Notes under the pieces: generated by a model
Seen by the model: the letters and a program-made list of their open reading frames with translations, nothing else
Databases searched by the model: none
What the model was told of the DNA's origin: nothing
Shown here: one piece after another, positions 33,109 to 41,981 of the stretch
Numbering within the stretch: position 1 is the stretch's first letter
Layout: every line of letters begins with the position of its first letter
Assembly: GCF_031846275.1 (NCBI RefSeq)
Contig: NZ_JAVRIB010000005.1
Coordinates: forward strand, 1-64,000
Direction: 5' to 3'
Length of the DNA: 64,000 nucleotides
Origin: Spectribacter hydrogenoxidans
GTDB lineage: Bacteria; Pseudomonadota; Gammaproteobacteria; Nevskiales; Salinisphaeraceae
Made by a program: the position numbers and the translations under genes

Positions 33109-33939
33109 ATGTCGGCAACCACGGAAACCCTTGAATCAGCCGGCGCCGTGCACGCCACGCTCAACTTCATGGTCAAGGACGGCCAGCGCCCGTACGTACG
33201 CACCGAGGCCCTGACCGGCGCTCCCGAACCCGAGTATGTGGCCACCATGGCGGACCACCAGGTGCCGATTCACGACGCCCGCCCCGAGGCCGACGCGCTG
33301 TCGCTGGAGCGGGAAGGCATCGCGTATCGCGACCGGCCGGTAGACATCGTCGATTTCTATGACGATGCCGAGGTACGCGCCCGCTACTACCCCAACGTGG
33401 TCGCGTTGATCCGCGACGTCACCGGCGCCAGCCGGGTTGAAATCTTCGACCACACACGCCGGCGTGACGGCGGCGGCGACGCGCAGGCCAAGCAGCCGGC
33501 CAGCCGGGTGCACAACGATTACACCGACTGGTCCGGCGCCCAGCGCGTGCGCGACGTGCTGGGCGCCGAGGAGGCCGCCCGGCTGCGGGACACGCCTTTC
33601 GCCCAGATCAACGTCTGGCGTTCCATCGCGGGCCCGGTCAAGCGCTCACCGCTGGCCCTGCTCGACGCCACCAGCCTGGACCCGGACGACCTTATCGGCA
33701 CCGACATGCACTACCCCGACCGGGTCGGCGAGATCTACCATCTGGCTTATAATCCGGCGCAGCGGTGGCTCTACTTTCCGGACATCGGGCCGGCGTCGGC
33801 CATTCTGATCAAGGGCTTCGACTCGCGCACCGACGGCCGCGCCCGGTTCACGCCGCACAGCGCCTTCACGGACCCGCGAACCCGACCCGAGGATCCTGCG
33901 CGGGAGAGCATCGAAGTTCGCACCCTGGCATTCTTCTAA
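33109..33939 (+). CDS. CmcJ/NvfI-family Fe(II)-dependent oxygenase-like protein
   Basis: A 276-residue protein of the family that includes cephamycin CmcJ and fungal NvfI-type enzymes, related to 2-oxoglutarate oxygenases. SRVHNDYT carries the HxD metal pair, WRSI the central strand, and PHSAFTDPRT...RESIEVRTLAFF the C-terminal His and Arg. It probably hydroxylates or rearranges a small hydrophobic metabolite, and the substrate is unknown. Similar genes are found singly in many proteobacteria, so no biosynthetic cluster is implied. Confidence 0.8.
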   Translation: MSATTETLESAGAVHATLNFMVKDGQRPYVRTEALTGAPEPEYVATMADHQVPIHDARPEADALSLEREGIAYRDRPVDIVDFYDDAEVRARYYPNVVALIRDVTGASRVEIFDHTRRRDGGGDAQAKQPASRVHNDYTDWSGAQRVRDVLGAEEAARLRDTPFAQINVWRSIAGPVKRSPLALLDATSLDPDDLIGTDMHYPDRVGEIYHLAYNPAQRWLYFPDIGPASAILIKGFDSRTDGRARFTPHSAFTDPRTRPEDPARESIEVRTLAFF

Positions 33940-34252
33940 TAACCTTGCTGGTATCGCCGCGACTAGAGCGGTGCGCCGGCATCATCCAGCCGTCATACTG
34001 ACGACCGCGGGAATGTTTGAGCACATCATGATCAACGCCGGCGAGGCGCGTTCCCCACCTTGGCAGGCCAGCCCTTGACGGACACCGAGAAAGCGGTCCG
34101 TCCCGTAGGCCAGTCGTTTCGGATTCGTTGCCTATAAAACCATCAGAGTCGTGTCGTCCTCCGGGGGGAGGTATGCCGATACGGCAAGCCGACGCCGCTG
34201 CACTGACAGTGATCTACCGCAAGCAATATCCGCAGGGAGAGCCTATTTCATC
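33940..34252 (+). other. 313-base gene-free leader with a hairpin
   Basis: No convincing gene lies here. GACGGA (34077-34082) pairs with TCCGTC (34097-34102) and CCG with CGG inside it, giving a bulged hairpin with an AGAAAG loop. TATAAA at 34133-34138 could be the -10 for the downstream membrane protein, though no good -35 precedes it. A short CCTCCGGGGGGAGG hairpin follows near 34160. I do not recognise a riboswitch. Confidence 0.35.
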
Positions 34253-34873
34253 ATGTCGAATACCAAGAATTTCATTGTCCTAACGCTATACACGCTGGCC
34301 TACGCGGCTGCATTGCTCGCCCTGGCCAAGACCGCCTCGGCCCACCGCCAGCAATTCTTCATGGAAGGCCACGGGCTGGAAGGCATTCATCAAGGATTGC
34401 TGGCCGCCGTTGTCGGTCTGTCCGTGATTGGCGCAATCCTGCGGCCCGCCTGGCGCAGTATATTCGTCGTTCTGGCGCTGCTCGGCCTACTGGGGTCGAT
34501 CCGGGAACTCAACAATTTCCTGAGCGACGCGCTGCCCATCCTGGGCTGGCAGGGGCCGGCCGGGCTGGTGCTGATCGCGCTCGCCGGCTACACGATCGGC
34601 TCGCGCCGGCGTCTCGGACAAGAGCTGACAACCTTTCTGCGCTCGGATGCGCTGGCCATGCTGTGGGCCGGCCTGGTGATCACCGCCCTGATGGCCCAGC
34701 AGATCGGGCACGGCGAATTTCTGCAGCCTCTGCTGGGCGACGACTACCAGCCGGTTTACAAGCGGGTGATCGAGGAGGTCATTGAAGCCTTCGGCTATCT
34801 CATGATCGCCCTGGGTACGCTACAGACCGTGGTGCGCGCTCCGCGCAATGGGGAAGACGCGGACCCGGTATAG
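34253..34873 (+). CDS. Hypothetical integral membrane protein
   Basis: A 206-residue protein with about six hydrophobic segments (roughly 8-26, 46-64, 70-84, 101-116, 134-152 and 178-192). No family motif is recognised. REL and HRQQFF near the first loops, and the acidic segment DDYQPVYKRVIEEVIEAFGY before the last helix, are the only distinctive features. The ATG at 34253 is chosen as the first Met of the membrane domain. It is convergent with the sterol-desaturase-like gene. Confidence 0.65.
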   Translation: MSNTKNFIVLTLYTLAYAAALLALAKTASAHRQQFFMEGHGLEGIHQGLLAAVVGLSVIGAILRPAWRSIFVVLALLGLLGSIRELNNFLSDALPILGWQGPAGLVLIALAGYTIGSRRRLGQELTTFLRSDALAMLWAGLVITALMAQQIGHGEFLQPLLGDDYQPVYKRVIEEVIEAFGYLMIALGTLQTVVRAPRNGEDADPV

Positions 34874-34890
34874 CTCGGGATGCGCGCCGG

Positions 34891-35811
34891 TCACGAACGG
34901 CTTTCAGTGGTCCAGGTGCGCACATTCTCGTGGCCCGGCCGCCGCCAGGCCGGCGGCTTCCACAGATGCTTCAATCGCTGGGTAAGCGGCCCCGGCGCCA
35001 GCACATCGCGGAACATGTCCACGAACTCGTGCACATTCAGCACCAGGAAGTTGTAGCTGACGATCTGCTGCGGAATACCGTAGTCGACCGGCGCTTCCTC
35101 ACGTTCGTAAGTGCCGAACAGGCGGTCGAAGATGATCAGCACGCCCCCGTAGTTGCGGTCGATGTACTCCGGATTGCGGCCGTGGTGCACGCGATGGTTG
35201 GACGGCGTGTTGAGCCAGAACTCGCACCAGCGCGGCAGCCGGCCAACCACCTCGGTATGCACGAAGTACTGGTAACTCAGATTCACCGCGTACAGGAACA
35301 TCACCACCGCCGGCGGTACGCCCAGCAGTACCAACGGCAGGTAGAACACGTAGCTGCCGATGAAGGCGTTGAGTACGCTCTGGCGCATCGCCGTGGTGAA
35401 GTTCATGGTCTCGCCGCTGTGATGCACCACATGCGCGGTCCAGAACCACCGTATGCGGTGCGAGCAGCGGTGGAACCAGTAGTAGCAGAACTCCACGCCG
35501 ACGAAGATGGGCAGGATGGTCCAGCCGTTGACCGGCAACTCGAACAGCCGGAACTGATACACGAACGCGAATACCGCCCCGGTGATCAGCAGCCACATGG
35601 CGGTTTCGGCGATCTGGTACGAGCTACCCAGGGCAATGTTGGCCCAGATCTCCTTCCAGCGGAACTGGCTGTTACGTCCGCGCCGCAGCATCACCCGCCA
35701 CTCCACCAGGAACGCCAGCACGAAGATCGGCGACATACCAACCAGCAGCACCTGCTTCCAGTCCACATCCGTGCCGAAGAACATCTGCAGCCAGGGCATC
35801 AACCAATCCAT
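34891..35811 (-). CDS. Sterol desaturase / fatty acid hydroxylase family membrane protein
   Basis: A 306-residue di-iron membrane enzyme. The eight-His pattern is HRCSH, HVVHHS and NHRVHH, with a further HTEVV. At least four TM segments precede or flank them. It belongs to the alkylglycerol monooxygenase/sterol desaturase group, so it should hydroxylate or desaturate a lipid using O2. GAGGTGA lies five bases before the ATG at 35809-35811, which is preferred over the GTG nine bases upstream. It is divergent from an AraC regulator, the probable controller. Confidence 0.85.
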   Translation of the reverse strand: MDWLMPWLQMFFGTDVDWKQVLLVGMSPIFVLAFLVEWRVMLRRGRNSQFRWKEIWANIALGSSYQIAETAMWLLITGAVFAFVYQFRLFELPVNGWTILPIFVGVEFCYYWFHRCSHRIRWFWTAHVVHHSGETMNFTTAMRQSVLNAFIGSYVFYLPLVLLGVPPAVVMFLYAVNLSYQYFVHTEVVGRLPRWCEFWLNTPSNHRVHHGRNPEYIDRNYGGVLIIFDRLFGTYEREEAPVDYGIPQQIVSYNFLVLNVHEFVDMFRDVLAPGPLTQRLKHLWKPPAWRRPGHENVRTWTTESRS

Positions 35812-35873
35812 CACGATCACCTCGCCAACACGCGGATAGGGATCGAGCCTATGCCGGATGAGGCGCGACTGTC

Positions 35874-35899
35874 TTGACAGCAGTCACGGCATTTTGACA
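35874..35899. promoter_or_regulatory. TTGACA direct repeats in the AraC divergent region
   Basis: Two TTGACA hexamers (35874-35879 and 35894-35899) lie exactly 20 bases apart between the desaturase and the araC-type gene. Direct half-sites spaced by two helical turns are typical for AraC-family proteins. One could equally be a -35 element. Confidence 0.4.
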
Positions 35900-35973
35900 T
35901 TTCTCGCCACTTGCTCATGATGCCGAGGATCCGGCGTTGACCACGGACACCTGCCTTTCCGACACGGCGCAAC

Positions 35974-36990
35974 ATGACTGCAGACATCCCCGTTCACGGC
36001 GTCGTGCCGGGCACCCTGGTGGGGCTGCTCTACGACTACCTCGACGCCCACGGTCTGGCGGCCGACACCCTGCTCGGCGAAACCCGGCCGGACCCCGGCC
36101 CGCACGGCCTGGCCCGCTATCCCGCCGCTGGCTGGCAGGGGCTGCTGGAACGCGCCGCCGCCCGGCTGAACGATCCGCTGCTGGGCCTGAAACTCGGCCA
36201 GACGGCCACCGCCGCCCATTTCGGGGTGATGGGCTACGTGCTGCACAACTGCGCGGATCTGGGCGCGGCGTTCGAGCGCTACCGCCGGTTCGAACGACTG
36301 ATCTACGACATGGAACCGGTGCAGTTCTCGCAGGACGCCGACGCGCTGGTCCTTGAATGGGGGCTCGGCCACGGCCGCCCCGGGCCGCTGGTGGACGAGA
36401 CTGCCATCACCGCCCTGGTGGCCTTCGCCCGGGCGCTGACCGGTCGGACGCTGGCGCCGCTATCGGTGCACTTCGTCAATCCTCGGCCGGCGGACGTGTC
36501 GCCCTATCAGGATTATTTCCGGTGCCCCGTGCATTTCGAGGAACCCCACACCCGCATCCGCATTCCGCGGCCGATGCTGGACCTGCCGTTGCAGCAGGCC
36601 GACCCCGCCCTGCTCGGTCTGCTCGAGGCCCAGGCCGAGGCGCTGCTCGCGCAACTGCCGCCCGGCGGTCAGCTGGAGGACGATGTCCGCCGACTGATCG
36701 CCCGCCTGCTACCGGACCGGGAACCCACACTGGCGGCGGTGGCCGAACGCATCGGGCTGTCCGAGCGCACCCTGCACCGGCGGCTGGCCGCGCGCGGCGT
36801 CCACTTCCGGATGCTGCGGGATGACACCCGCCGGCAACTGGCCCAGCGTTACCTGGCCGACCCCCGCCTGACGCTGGCGGAAGTCGCGCTGCTACTGGGT
36901 TATGCCGAACAAAGCGCCTTTTCACGGGCCTTTCGCAACTGGACCGGGGAGTCGCCCGGCCGCTATCAGGCCAGGAATGCATTGCCCTGA
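35974..36990 (+). CDS. AraC-family transcriptional regulator (Arabinose_bd-like N-domain)
   Basis: A 338-residue regulator. The N-terminal ligand domain (about 15-200, including HFGVMGYVLHNCADLGAAFERYRRFERL) is of the type found in OruR-like activators. The C-terminal double HTH begins near 245 with PTLAAVAERIGLSERTLHRRLAARG and continues with LTLAEVALLLGYAEQSAFSRAFRNWTG. Such proteins often activate hydroxylase or lipase genes. It is divergent from the desaturase, its most likely target. The ATG at 35974 has a poor ribosome site. Confidence 0.86.
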   Translation: MTADIPVHGVVPGTLVGLLYDYLDAHGLAADTLLGETRPDPGPHGLARYPAAGWQGLLERAAARLNDPLLGLKLGQTATAAHFGVMGYVLHNCADLGAAFERYRRFERLIYDMEPVQFSQDADALVLEWGLGHGRPGPLVDETAITALVAFARALTGRTLAPLSVHFVNPRPADVSPYQDYFRCPVHFEEPHTRIRIPRPMLDLPLQQADPALLGLLEAQAEALLAQLPPGGQLEDDVRRLIARLLPDREPTLAAVAERIGLSERTLHRRLAARGVHFRMLRDDTRRQLAQRYLADPRLTLAEVALLLGYAEQSAFSRAFRNWTGESPGRYQARNALP

Positions 36991-36998
36991 ACCCGGGA

Positions 36999-37030
36999 CG
37001 GGAAATCCTGAAAAACGGGAAGATTTCCCG
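36999..37030. terminator. Inverted repeat after the araC-type gene
   Basis: CGGGAAATC (36999-37007) and GATTTCCCG (37022-37030) form a 9-bp stem with a 14-base loop directly after the regulator stop. There is no T-run. It could instead be an operator for the next gene. Confidence 0.4.
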
Positions 37031-37110
37031 GCGTGGTGGCCCGCATTGTCGTGACGCGCGGGAGGGGCTAACGTAGCCGCCTCTGCCGAGCGTTCAACAA
37101 GAGAGACGTC

Positions 37111-37665
37111 ATGAGCGAGAACGTCGAACACCTCGAAACCGGGCCGGCCTGGGCCAGCGCGTTGGGCGTGGTCGCGATCGTGCTGGGGGTGCTGCTGGTG
37201 GCCGCCCACGGCAACGAATGGGTGACGCAGTACACGATTCCCGCCGTCGGCGACACGGTGTCGGAAATGCCGCCCGCCGACTGTCCGCAAGACGAGCTGG
37301 AGGAAGAGGGCCTGACCGTCGCCCAGTGCGAACAGATGGTCTCCAACCTGCAGAGCATTCGCGTGTCGCGACCGGACTGGTTTCGCAGTTCGCAGCTGGT
37401 GATGTCCGCGGTGGGCACCGGCCTGGCATTTGCCTCGATCCTGGTGGGCGCGGCGCTGGTCAATTATCGCCGCTGGGCCGCCGGCGCCGCGGTCGTGGTA
37501 TTCGGGGCCCTGGCGGCCGTCGATGTCATCACCTTCGTCACCGCGGTACAGACCGGGCCAATCCTGCGGGCCATGTATCTGTGGGATGCGCTGCTCTGGT
37601 TCTGCCTGCACCTGATGATGATGCTGGGCGCCGTGGTCGGCGCGCAGCATGAAAAGACCGCCTAA
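37111..37665 (+). CDS. Hypothetical four-helix membrane protein
   Basis: A 184-residue protein with TM segments at about 14-32, 98-118, 122-142 and 150-172. A long extracytoplasmic loop (34-95) includes two Cys (PADCPQDELEEEGLTVAQCEQM) that could form a disulfide. No family is recognised. AGAGAG lies before the ATG. The cytochrome b561 gene starts 35 bases after its stop, so the two may be co-transcribed. Confidence 0.68.
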   Translation: MSENVEHLETGPAWASALGVVAIVLGVLLVAAHGNEWVTQYTIPAVGDTVSEMPPADCPQDELEEEGLTVAQCEQMVSNLQSIRVSRPDWFRSSQLVMSAVGTGLAFASILVGAALVNYRRWAAGAAVVVFGALAAVDVITFVTAVQTGPILRAMYLWDALLWFCLHLMMMLGAVVGAQHEKTA

Positions 37666-37700
37666 CGCGGTTGCCACCGTCCAGCTAAGCGAGAGCCGAT

Positions 37701-38243
37701 ATGGCAAACAAGGCCTACCGACCCACCGCCGTCATCACCCACTGGCTGATCGCGGTATCCATCTTCTTCCTGTTCATCTCCAGCTGGTGGATGCTGGCCC
37801 TGCCGCTGCCGGGTCCGGAATTCCAGTTCCGTGCCTTCCCGTTCCAGCTGCACAAGAACCTGGGCATCACCCTGGTATTCCTGCTGTTCCTGCTGCTGTA
37901 TGTGCGCCTGCGCCACCGGCCGGTGCCGGAACAGTCGCCGGCGATGAAGCCCTGGATGCACAAGCTGGCGGCCATCGATCACGTAATCCTGTATCTGGTG
38001 ATCTTCGCCTGCTGCATCAGCGGCTACATCTCCTCGTCATTCAGCGGCTGGGGCACCACCCTGTGGTGGACCGTCGACCTCTACCACTGGGGCTGGGAGG
38101 ATGAAGACCTGAACATGCTGTTCTCCGACATCCACCTGTGGACCTGCTGGGCCCTGCTCGGCCTGATCGCCGTGCACATCAGCGGCGCCATCTACCACGC
38201 CTTCGGCAACGACGGCATCGTGCGGCGCATGCTGCGGCTCTGA
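37701..38243 (+). CDS. Cytochrome b561-family protein
   Basis: A 180-residue four-helix haem b membrane protein of the bacterial b561 (CybB-like) family. TAVITHWLIAVSIFFLF supplies the first His, QLHKNLGITL the second helix pair, LAAIDHVILY and IHLWTCWALLGLIAVHISGAIYH the remaining axial His. It likely passes electrons from ubiquinol to an acceptor or scavenges superoxide. The unnamed membrane protein upstream may be its partner. Confidence 0.85.
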   Translation: MANKAYRPTAVITHWLIAVSIFFLFISSWWMLALPLPGPEFQFRAFPFQLHKNLGITLVFLLFLLLYVRLRHRPVPEQSPAMKPWMHKLAAIDHVILYLVIFACCISGYISSSFSGWGTTLWWTVDLYHWGWEDEDLNMLFSDIHLWTCWALLGLIAVHISGAIYHAFGNDGIVRRMLRL

Positions 38244-38255
38244 TTCCTCGCAAGC

Positions 38256-38300
38256 CCACCCCCTCTCCCCGCCTGCGGGGAGAGGGCCAGGGAGAGGGGA
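38256..38300. repeat. CCCTCTCCCC/GGGGAGAGGG hairpin repeat, second copy
   Basis: CCCTCTCCCC-gcctgc-GGGGAGAGGG, followed by a further GGGAGAGGGG. It lies in the 199-base gap after cytochrome b561. It is the same family as at 1643 and 63176. Confidence 0.65.
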
Positions 38301-38442
38301 AATCAGACAATCGGACGATCGCCGGCAACATCGTCACGACTCAGCCGGATCTCATCCGCTGCGATCGCAGGCCAGCCCAAATCTGGCCACCACCCGCCCC
38401 ATCACCGACAATGACCAGCCCGCATCCGGATAACCCCGCGGC

Positions 38443-39954
38443 ATGAGCTGGAAAACGCAGCGCGACGAAATCGAACAGCGCCGGCACGCCGCCCTGGAAC
38501 AGGGCGGCGAAGAGGCCGTGGCCAAACAGCACCGCAAGGGCCTGCTGACCATCCGCGAGCGCATCGACGGCCTGCTGGACGCCGATTCCTTTCGCGAGGT
38601 CGGCCCCATCGCCGGCCACGGCGAACGCGACGGCGGTAACCTCACGGAATTCCAGCCCGCCAACTTCGTGCTCGGCATCGGCCGCATCAAAGGCCGTCAC
38701 TGCGTGGTCGGCGGCGAGGACTTCACCCAGGGCGGCGGCTCGCCCAACGCCGCCGGCCTGAGAAAAAGCGTCTACACCGAGGAACTGGCCTGCCGCTATC
38801 GTGTGCCGATGGTCCGGCTGCACCAGGGCGCCGGCGGCAGCGTGGCCGGCAGCTCCGGCAAGGGCCAGAGCCACGCACCGGTGTACGAGACCCACCGCTT
38901 CAAGTCGATCGCCCGGGCCCTGAAGACCGTCCCGGTGGCCAGCGCCGCGCTGGGCGCCGTGGCCGGCATGCCCGCCGGCCGGCTGGTGTCCTCCCACTTC
39001 GCGGTCATGACCCGCAATTCCCAGGTGCTGATCGGCGGCCCGGCATTGGTGGAGCGTGCCCTCAAACGCAAACTCACCAAGGAAGAACTCGGCGGCCCCG
39101 AGGTGCACGAATCCTCCGGCGTGGTGGACGCCGTGGTCGAGGATGAACAAGCAGCGTTCGACGCCATCCGGCGATTCCTGAGCTACCTGCCGGCCAACGT
39201 GTCGGAACTGCCGCCGGTGGTGGAAACCACCGACGCCCCCGAACGCCGGGACGAGGCCCTGAACGACGTCATCCCGGACAACCGGAAGATGACCTACGAC
39301 GTGCGCGCCATCCTGCACGGCGTGCTCGACCGCGGTTCGGTCTTCGAGATGACCGCCGGCTACGGCCCCAGCCTGATCACCGCCCTGGCCCGCCTGAACG
39401 GTGTGCCCGTCGGCGTTCTGGCCAACGACTGCACCCGCATCGCCGGCGCCATGGACGCCAGCGCCTGCCGCAAGCTCAAACGCTTCGTCGAGTTCTGCGA
39501 GCAGTTCCACCTGCCGGTCATCAGCTTCGTGGACGAACCCGGCTTCATGATCGGCCTGCAGGCCGAACAGGACGGCACCATCCGCGCCGGCGCCGAAGCG
39601 CTGACAACGGTCGCCACCACCGCCGTGCCCTGGGCGTCGGTGGTCATGCGCAAGAGCATGGGTCTGGCCAGCGCCCTGCACTACGGCGATCAGGCATACG
39701 TGCTGGCCTGGCCGTCAGCCGAGTTCGGGGCGTTGCCGGTGGAAGGCGGGGTGGCGTTGGCGTTCAAGCGGGAGATCGAGGCGGCGGAGGACCCGGAGGC
39801 GAAGCGGCAGGAACTGGAAGAGCAGTTCGCGGCGCGGCAGTCGCCGTTTCCGCGGGCCGAGATGTTTGCCGTACATGACTTAATCAGTCCGGATGAAACC
39901 CGGCCGCGACTTTGTGAATGGCTGGATCTGACACTGCCACTACTGAAGTACTAG
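38443..39954 (+). CDS. Acyl-CoA carboxylase carboxyltransferase (beta) subunit
   Basis: A 503-residue carboxyl transferase of the PccB/MccB/AccD5 type, with both crotonase-like halves. Oxyanion-hole regions are HQGAGGSVAGSSG in the N-half and the ITALARLNGVPVGV...PVISFVDEPGFMIG block in the C-half. It should transfer CO2 from biotin to an acyl-CoA (propionyl-, methylcrotonyl- or related). No biotin carboxylase/carrier gene is beside it, so the alpha subunit must be encoded elsewhere. The start lacks a strong ribosome site. Confidence 0.88.
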   Translation: MSWKTQRDEIEQRRHAALEQGGEEAVAKQHRKGLLTIRERIDGLLDADSFREVGPIAGHGERDGGNLTEFQPANFVLGIGRIKGRHCVVGGEDFTQGGGSPNAAGLRKSVYTEELACRYRVPMVRLHQGAGGSVAGSSGKGQSHAPVYETHRFKSIARALKTVPVASAALGAVAGMPAGRLVSSHFAVMTRNSQVLIGGPALVERALKRKLTKEELGGPEVHESSGVVDAVVEDEQAAFDAIRRFLSYLPANVSELPPVVETTDAPERRDEALNDVIPDNRKMTYDVRAILHGVLDRGSVFEMTAGYGPSLITALARLNGVPVGVLANDCTRIAGAMDASACRKLKRFVEFCEQFHLPVISFVDEPGFMIGLQAEQDGTIRAGAEALTTVATTAVPWASVVMRKSMGLASALHYGDQAYVLAWPSAEFGALPVEGGVALAFKREIEAAEDPEAKRQELEEQFAARQSPFPRAEMFAVHDLISPDETRPRLCEWLDLTLPLLKY

Positions 39955-40009
39955 CTCGGACAGGTCCGACCTGGTTGAGGATTTATCCGACACCCGCCGC
40001 ACCTGAGTT

Positions 40010-40545
40010 GGTTCTGGTGCGTACCAGGCCCAGAAGGCCTTCAAGGTCGGCGGCGTAGCTGTAGCTGCGCTGGTGGAACAGCGCGTCATCGGCATCCCAA
40101 CCGGGTGCCCGAGGCCGCGGAGCAGCAGATTCTCGAGCTTTGCCAGCACCAGCCCACGTATGGGGCCTAACGCATTGCCAATGATCTGCGCTTACAGGGC
40201 GAGCGGTTAAACCGTCGGGGGTGCGCAGCGTCTAGGTCTAAGCTTCGCCATGACCTGGAAACCCGCTACAGGCGCCTGCTGCGCCCGGGCCCGGGATCAG
40301 ACCTTCGTGCTCTCCGATGAGCAGGTGCGACTGCTGGAACGTCATTCCCCGGCGTTTCGCATGCACCACGTCGAGGACAGCGCACCAGGCGAACTGCCCA
40401 CTTCTACCGGGGCACGCTCAACGGCGTGGACTAGGTCTATGTCCAGATTGTAGTGGATGCTTCCTGCTAACCGGCCTTTGCCGAGGTCTACACCTCGAAG
40501 ATTCCGGTGACCGCCGCCAATCTGGTCTATGCCAGACAACAGCCC
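40010..40545 (+). pseudogene. Decayed IS481-like transposase remnant
   Basis: Three reading frames together spell a DDE transposase with stops and shifts. Fragments in order are RVPEAAEQQILELCQHQPTYGA-stop-RIANDLRLQGERLNRRG, then LSDEQVRLLERHSPAF with the HHVEDSAPGEL block, then FYRGTLNGVD-stop-VYVQIVVDA, then FAEVYTSKIPVTAANLVYA. The HQPTYGA helix-turn-helix end and the FYRGTLNGVDxVYVQIVVD integrase core fit the IS481 group. No clear terminal inverted repeats were seen. It is non-functional and the 848-base interval 39955-40802 holds no other gene. Confidence 0.75.
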
Positions 40546-40802
40546 GGAGTTCTCGGTTCGGCCAGATAACCATCCCTGTGAGCTGTTGCTGGCCCGGCAC
40601 GGTAAAGCAGGACCGCGATATCCAAGCTGGAGCATTAATCGGCCTAACCAAAAGGAAGAGTTCGCGGGCGATGTAAAAGCCCCTCTTTTTGGGGGGGGGC
40701 GACAGCGCTCATGGGATGGCAGGATCAAATTCTGGCTGGGGAGATTTTCGCGCTCAGCCCAGATTGATTTTCACCCAGCTTCGATTCGGGGGACACAATA
40801 TA

Positions 40803-41981
40803 ATGCAGCTTCTAAAGTGGACGTCGTGGATGCCGCTGCTTCTGATCGCGTCATCAGTGCATGCCACGTTCATCGTGGCACCGCATACGGCCGGCCGTGA
40901 CGCGGACCTATCCGGCAATACGGTTGCCTCTCCCGAGGACGCCGGTAGCGCTCAGTATGTCAATCCGGCCGGGGTTGTAGGTGCGCCAAGCAGCCAGACG
41001 ATGCTGGCGCTTGCAGCGATGAACTTTACCGCGCGCTACACCGACGACTCTCGCGGCTATCGCTCCACCAGCAGTGAGACGCCGCTCCTCCTGAACTTCT
41101 GGTACGGCCTGGGCGAGTGGAATGGCTGGCACATGGGCGTTGGCACCTACGGCTCGGTGGGCACCGCCTTCGACTTCGCTTCCGACCCGAGCAACGGGCA
41201 GACCTCGCCCTACGTCGGCAAGCTTATGGTGCTCAATCTGGGGTTCAACATGGGCCGGGCGATCACCGACGATCTGCGCTTCGGGTTCCAGATCACGCCG
41301 CGCTACGGTAAGCAGTCGCTGGAAACCCCGACCCCGGCCGGCGACGTCGACTTCGACATCGACGGCTTTGGCATCGTTGGCTCGCTGGGCCTGGTCTACG
41401 ATGTTTCCGACACATTGTCGCTGGGGCTGACCTACCAAAGCACTGGGCTCGTGGATATGGACGGTGATGGCACCGTTGGTGGGCAACGCGAAAACGTGGA
41501 GCATGACCTGCACACGCCGCAGAACGTGACCGCGGGCGCGGCCTACCAATGGAGCGACAAGACACGAGTGATGGCGCAGCTCAAGTGGACCGACTATAAC
41601 GACTTCGAGCGCGGCGACGTCGAGTTCGAGAACACCGCGGCCCTGAACCAGCCATTCATCGCGGATACCAAGAATCGAATCCGCTGGGGACTCGGTCTGG
41701 AGCACGAGGTCGTGCCCGACTCGTGGCTTCGGGTGAGCTTTAGCTACGAATCGTGGATGATCGAGGACTCCTCGTTGCGGCCGTATCTGTTCGACAATCG
41801 AGACCTGATGCTGATGGCTGGCTACGAGATTCGCTACGAGACGCTGAGCCTGGGATTCATTGGCGGCTACGCTGACCTGTCAGAACGTAGCGTGACTGCC
41901 TCGCAGAACCCGGTGACCCCGGGTAACTACGGCGGCAACACCGACATAATGGCGGGCGTCCGGATTACCTGGCATCGGTGA
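40803..41981 (+). CDS. FadL/OmpP1-family outer-membrane hydrophobic-substrate porin
   Basis: A 392-residue beta-barrel protein with a signal peptide (about 1-20, ending SSVHA). Near the mature N-terminus NPAG (in YVNPAGVVGAPSSQ) marks the hatch region of FadL-type channels. Alternating-strand segments run to a C-terminal AGVRITWHR. It should carry long-chain fatty acids, alkanes or aromatics across the outer membrane. It is about 50 residues shorter than E. coli FadL. GGGGGACAC precedes the ATG. It sits next to a transposase remnant and a lower-GC gap, so recent acquisition is plausible. Confidence 0.82.
   Translation: MQLLKWTSWMPLLLIASSVHATFIVAPHTAGRDADLSGNTVASPEDAGSAQYVNPAGVVGAPSSQTMLALAAMNFTARYTDDSRGYRSTSSETPLLLNFWYGLGEWNGWHMGVGTYGSVGTAFDFASDPSNGQTSPYVGKLMVLNLGFNMGRAITDDLRFGFQITPRYGKQSLETPTPAGDVDFDIDGFGIVGSLGLVYDVSDTLSLGLTYQSTGLVDMDGDGTVGGQRENVEHDLHTPQNVTAGAAYQWSDKTRVMAQLKWTDYNDFERGDVEFENTAALNQPFIADTKNRIRWGLGLEHEVVPDSWLRVSFSYESWMIEDSSLRPYLFDNRDLMLMAGYEIRYETLSLGFIGGYADLSERSVTASQNPVTPGNYGGNTDIMAGVRITWHR

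Noticed and set aside
34077..34260. Possible cobalamin or other known riboswitch before the membrane protein
   Set aside because: None of the conserved boxes of known riboswitch classes could be found, only generic hairpins.
40681..40700. T5-G9 homopolymer as a phase-variation tract for the FadL-type gene
   Set aside because: The run lies more than 100 bases upstream of the start codon and not between -35 and -10 of a visible promoter. It may simply be a sequencing-prone tract in decayed DNA.
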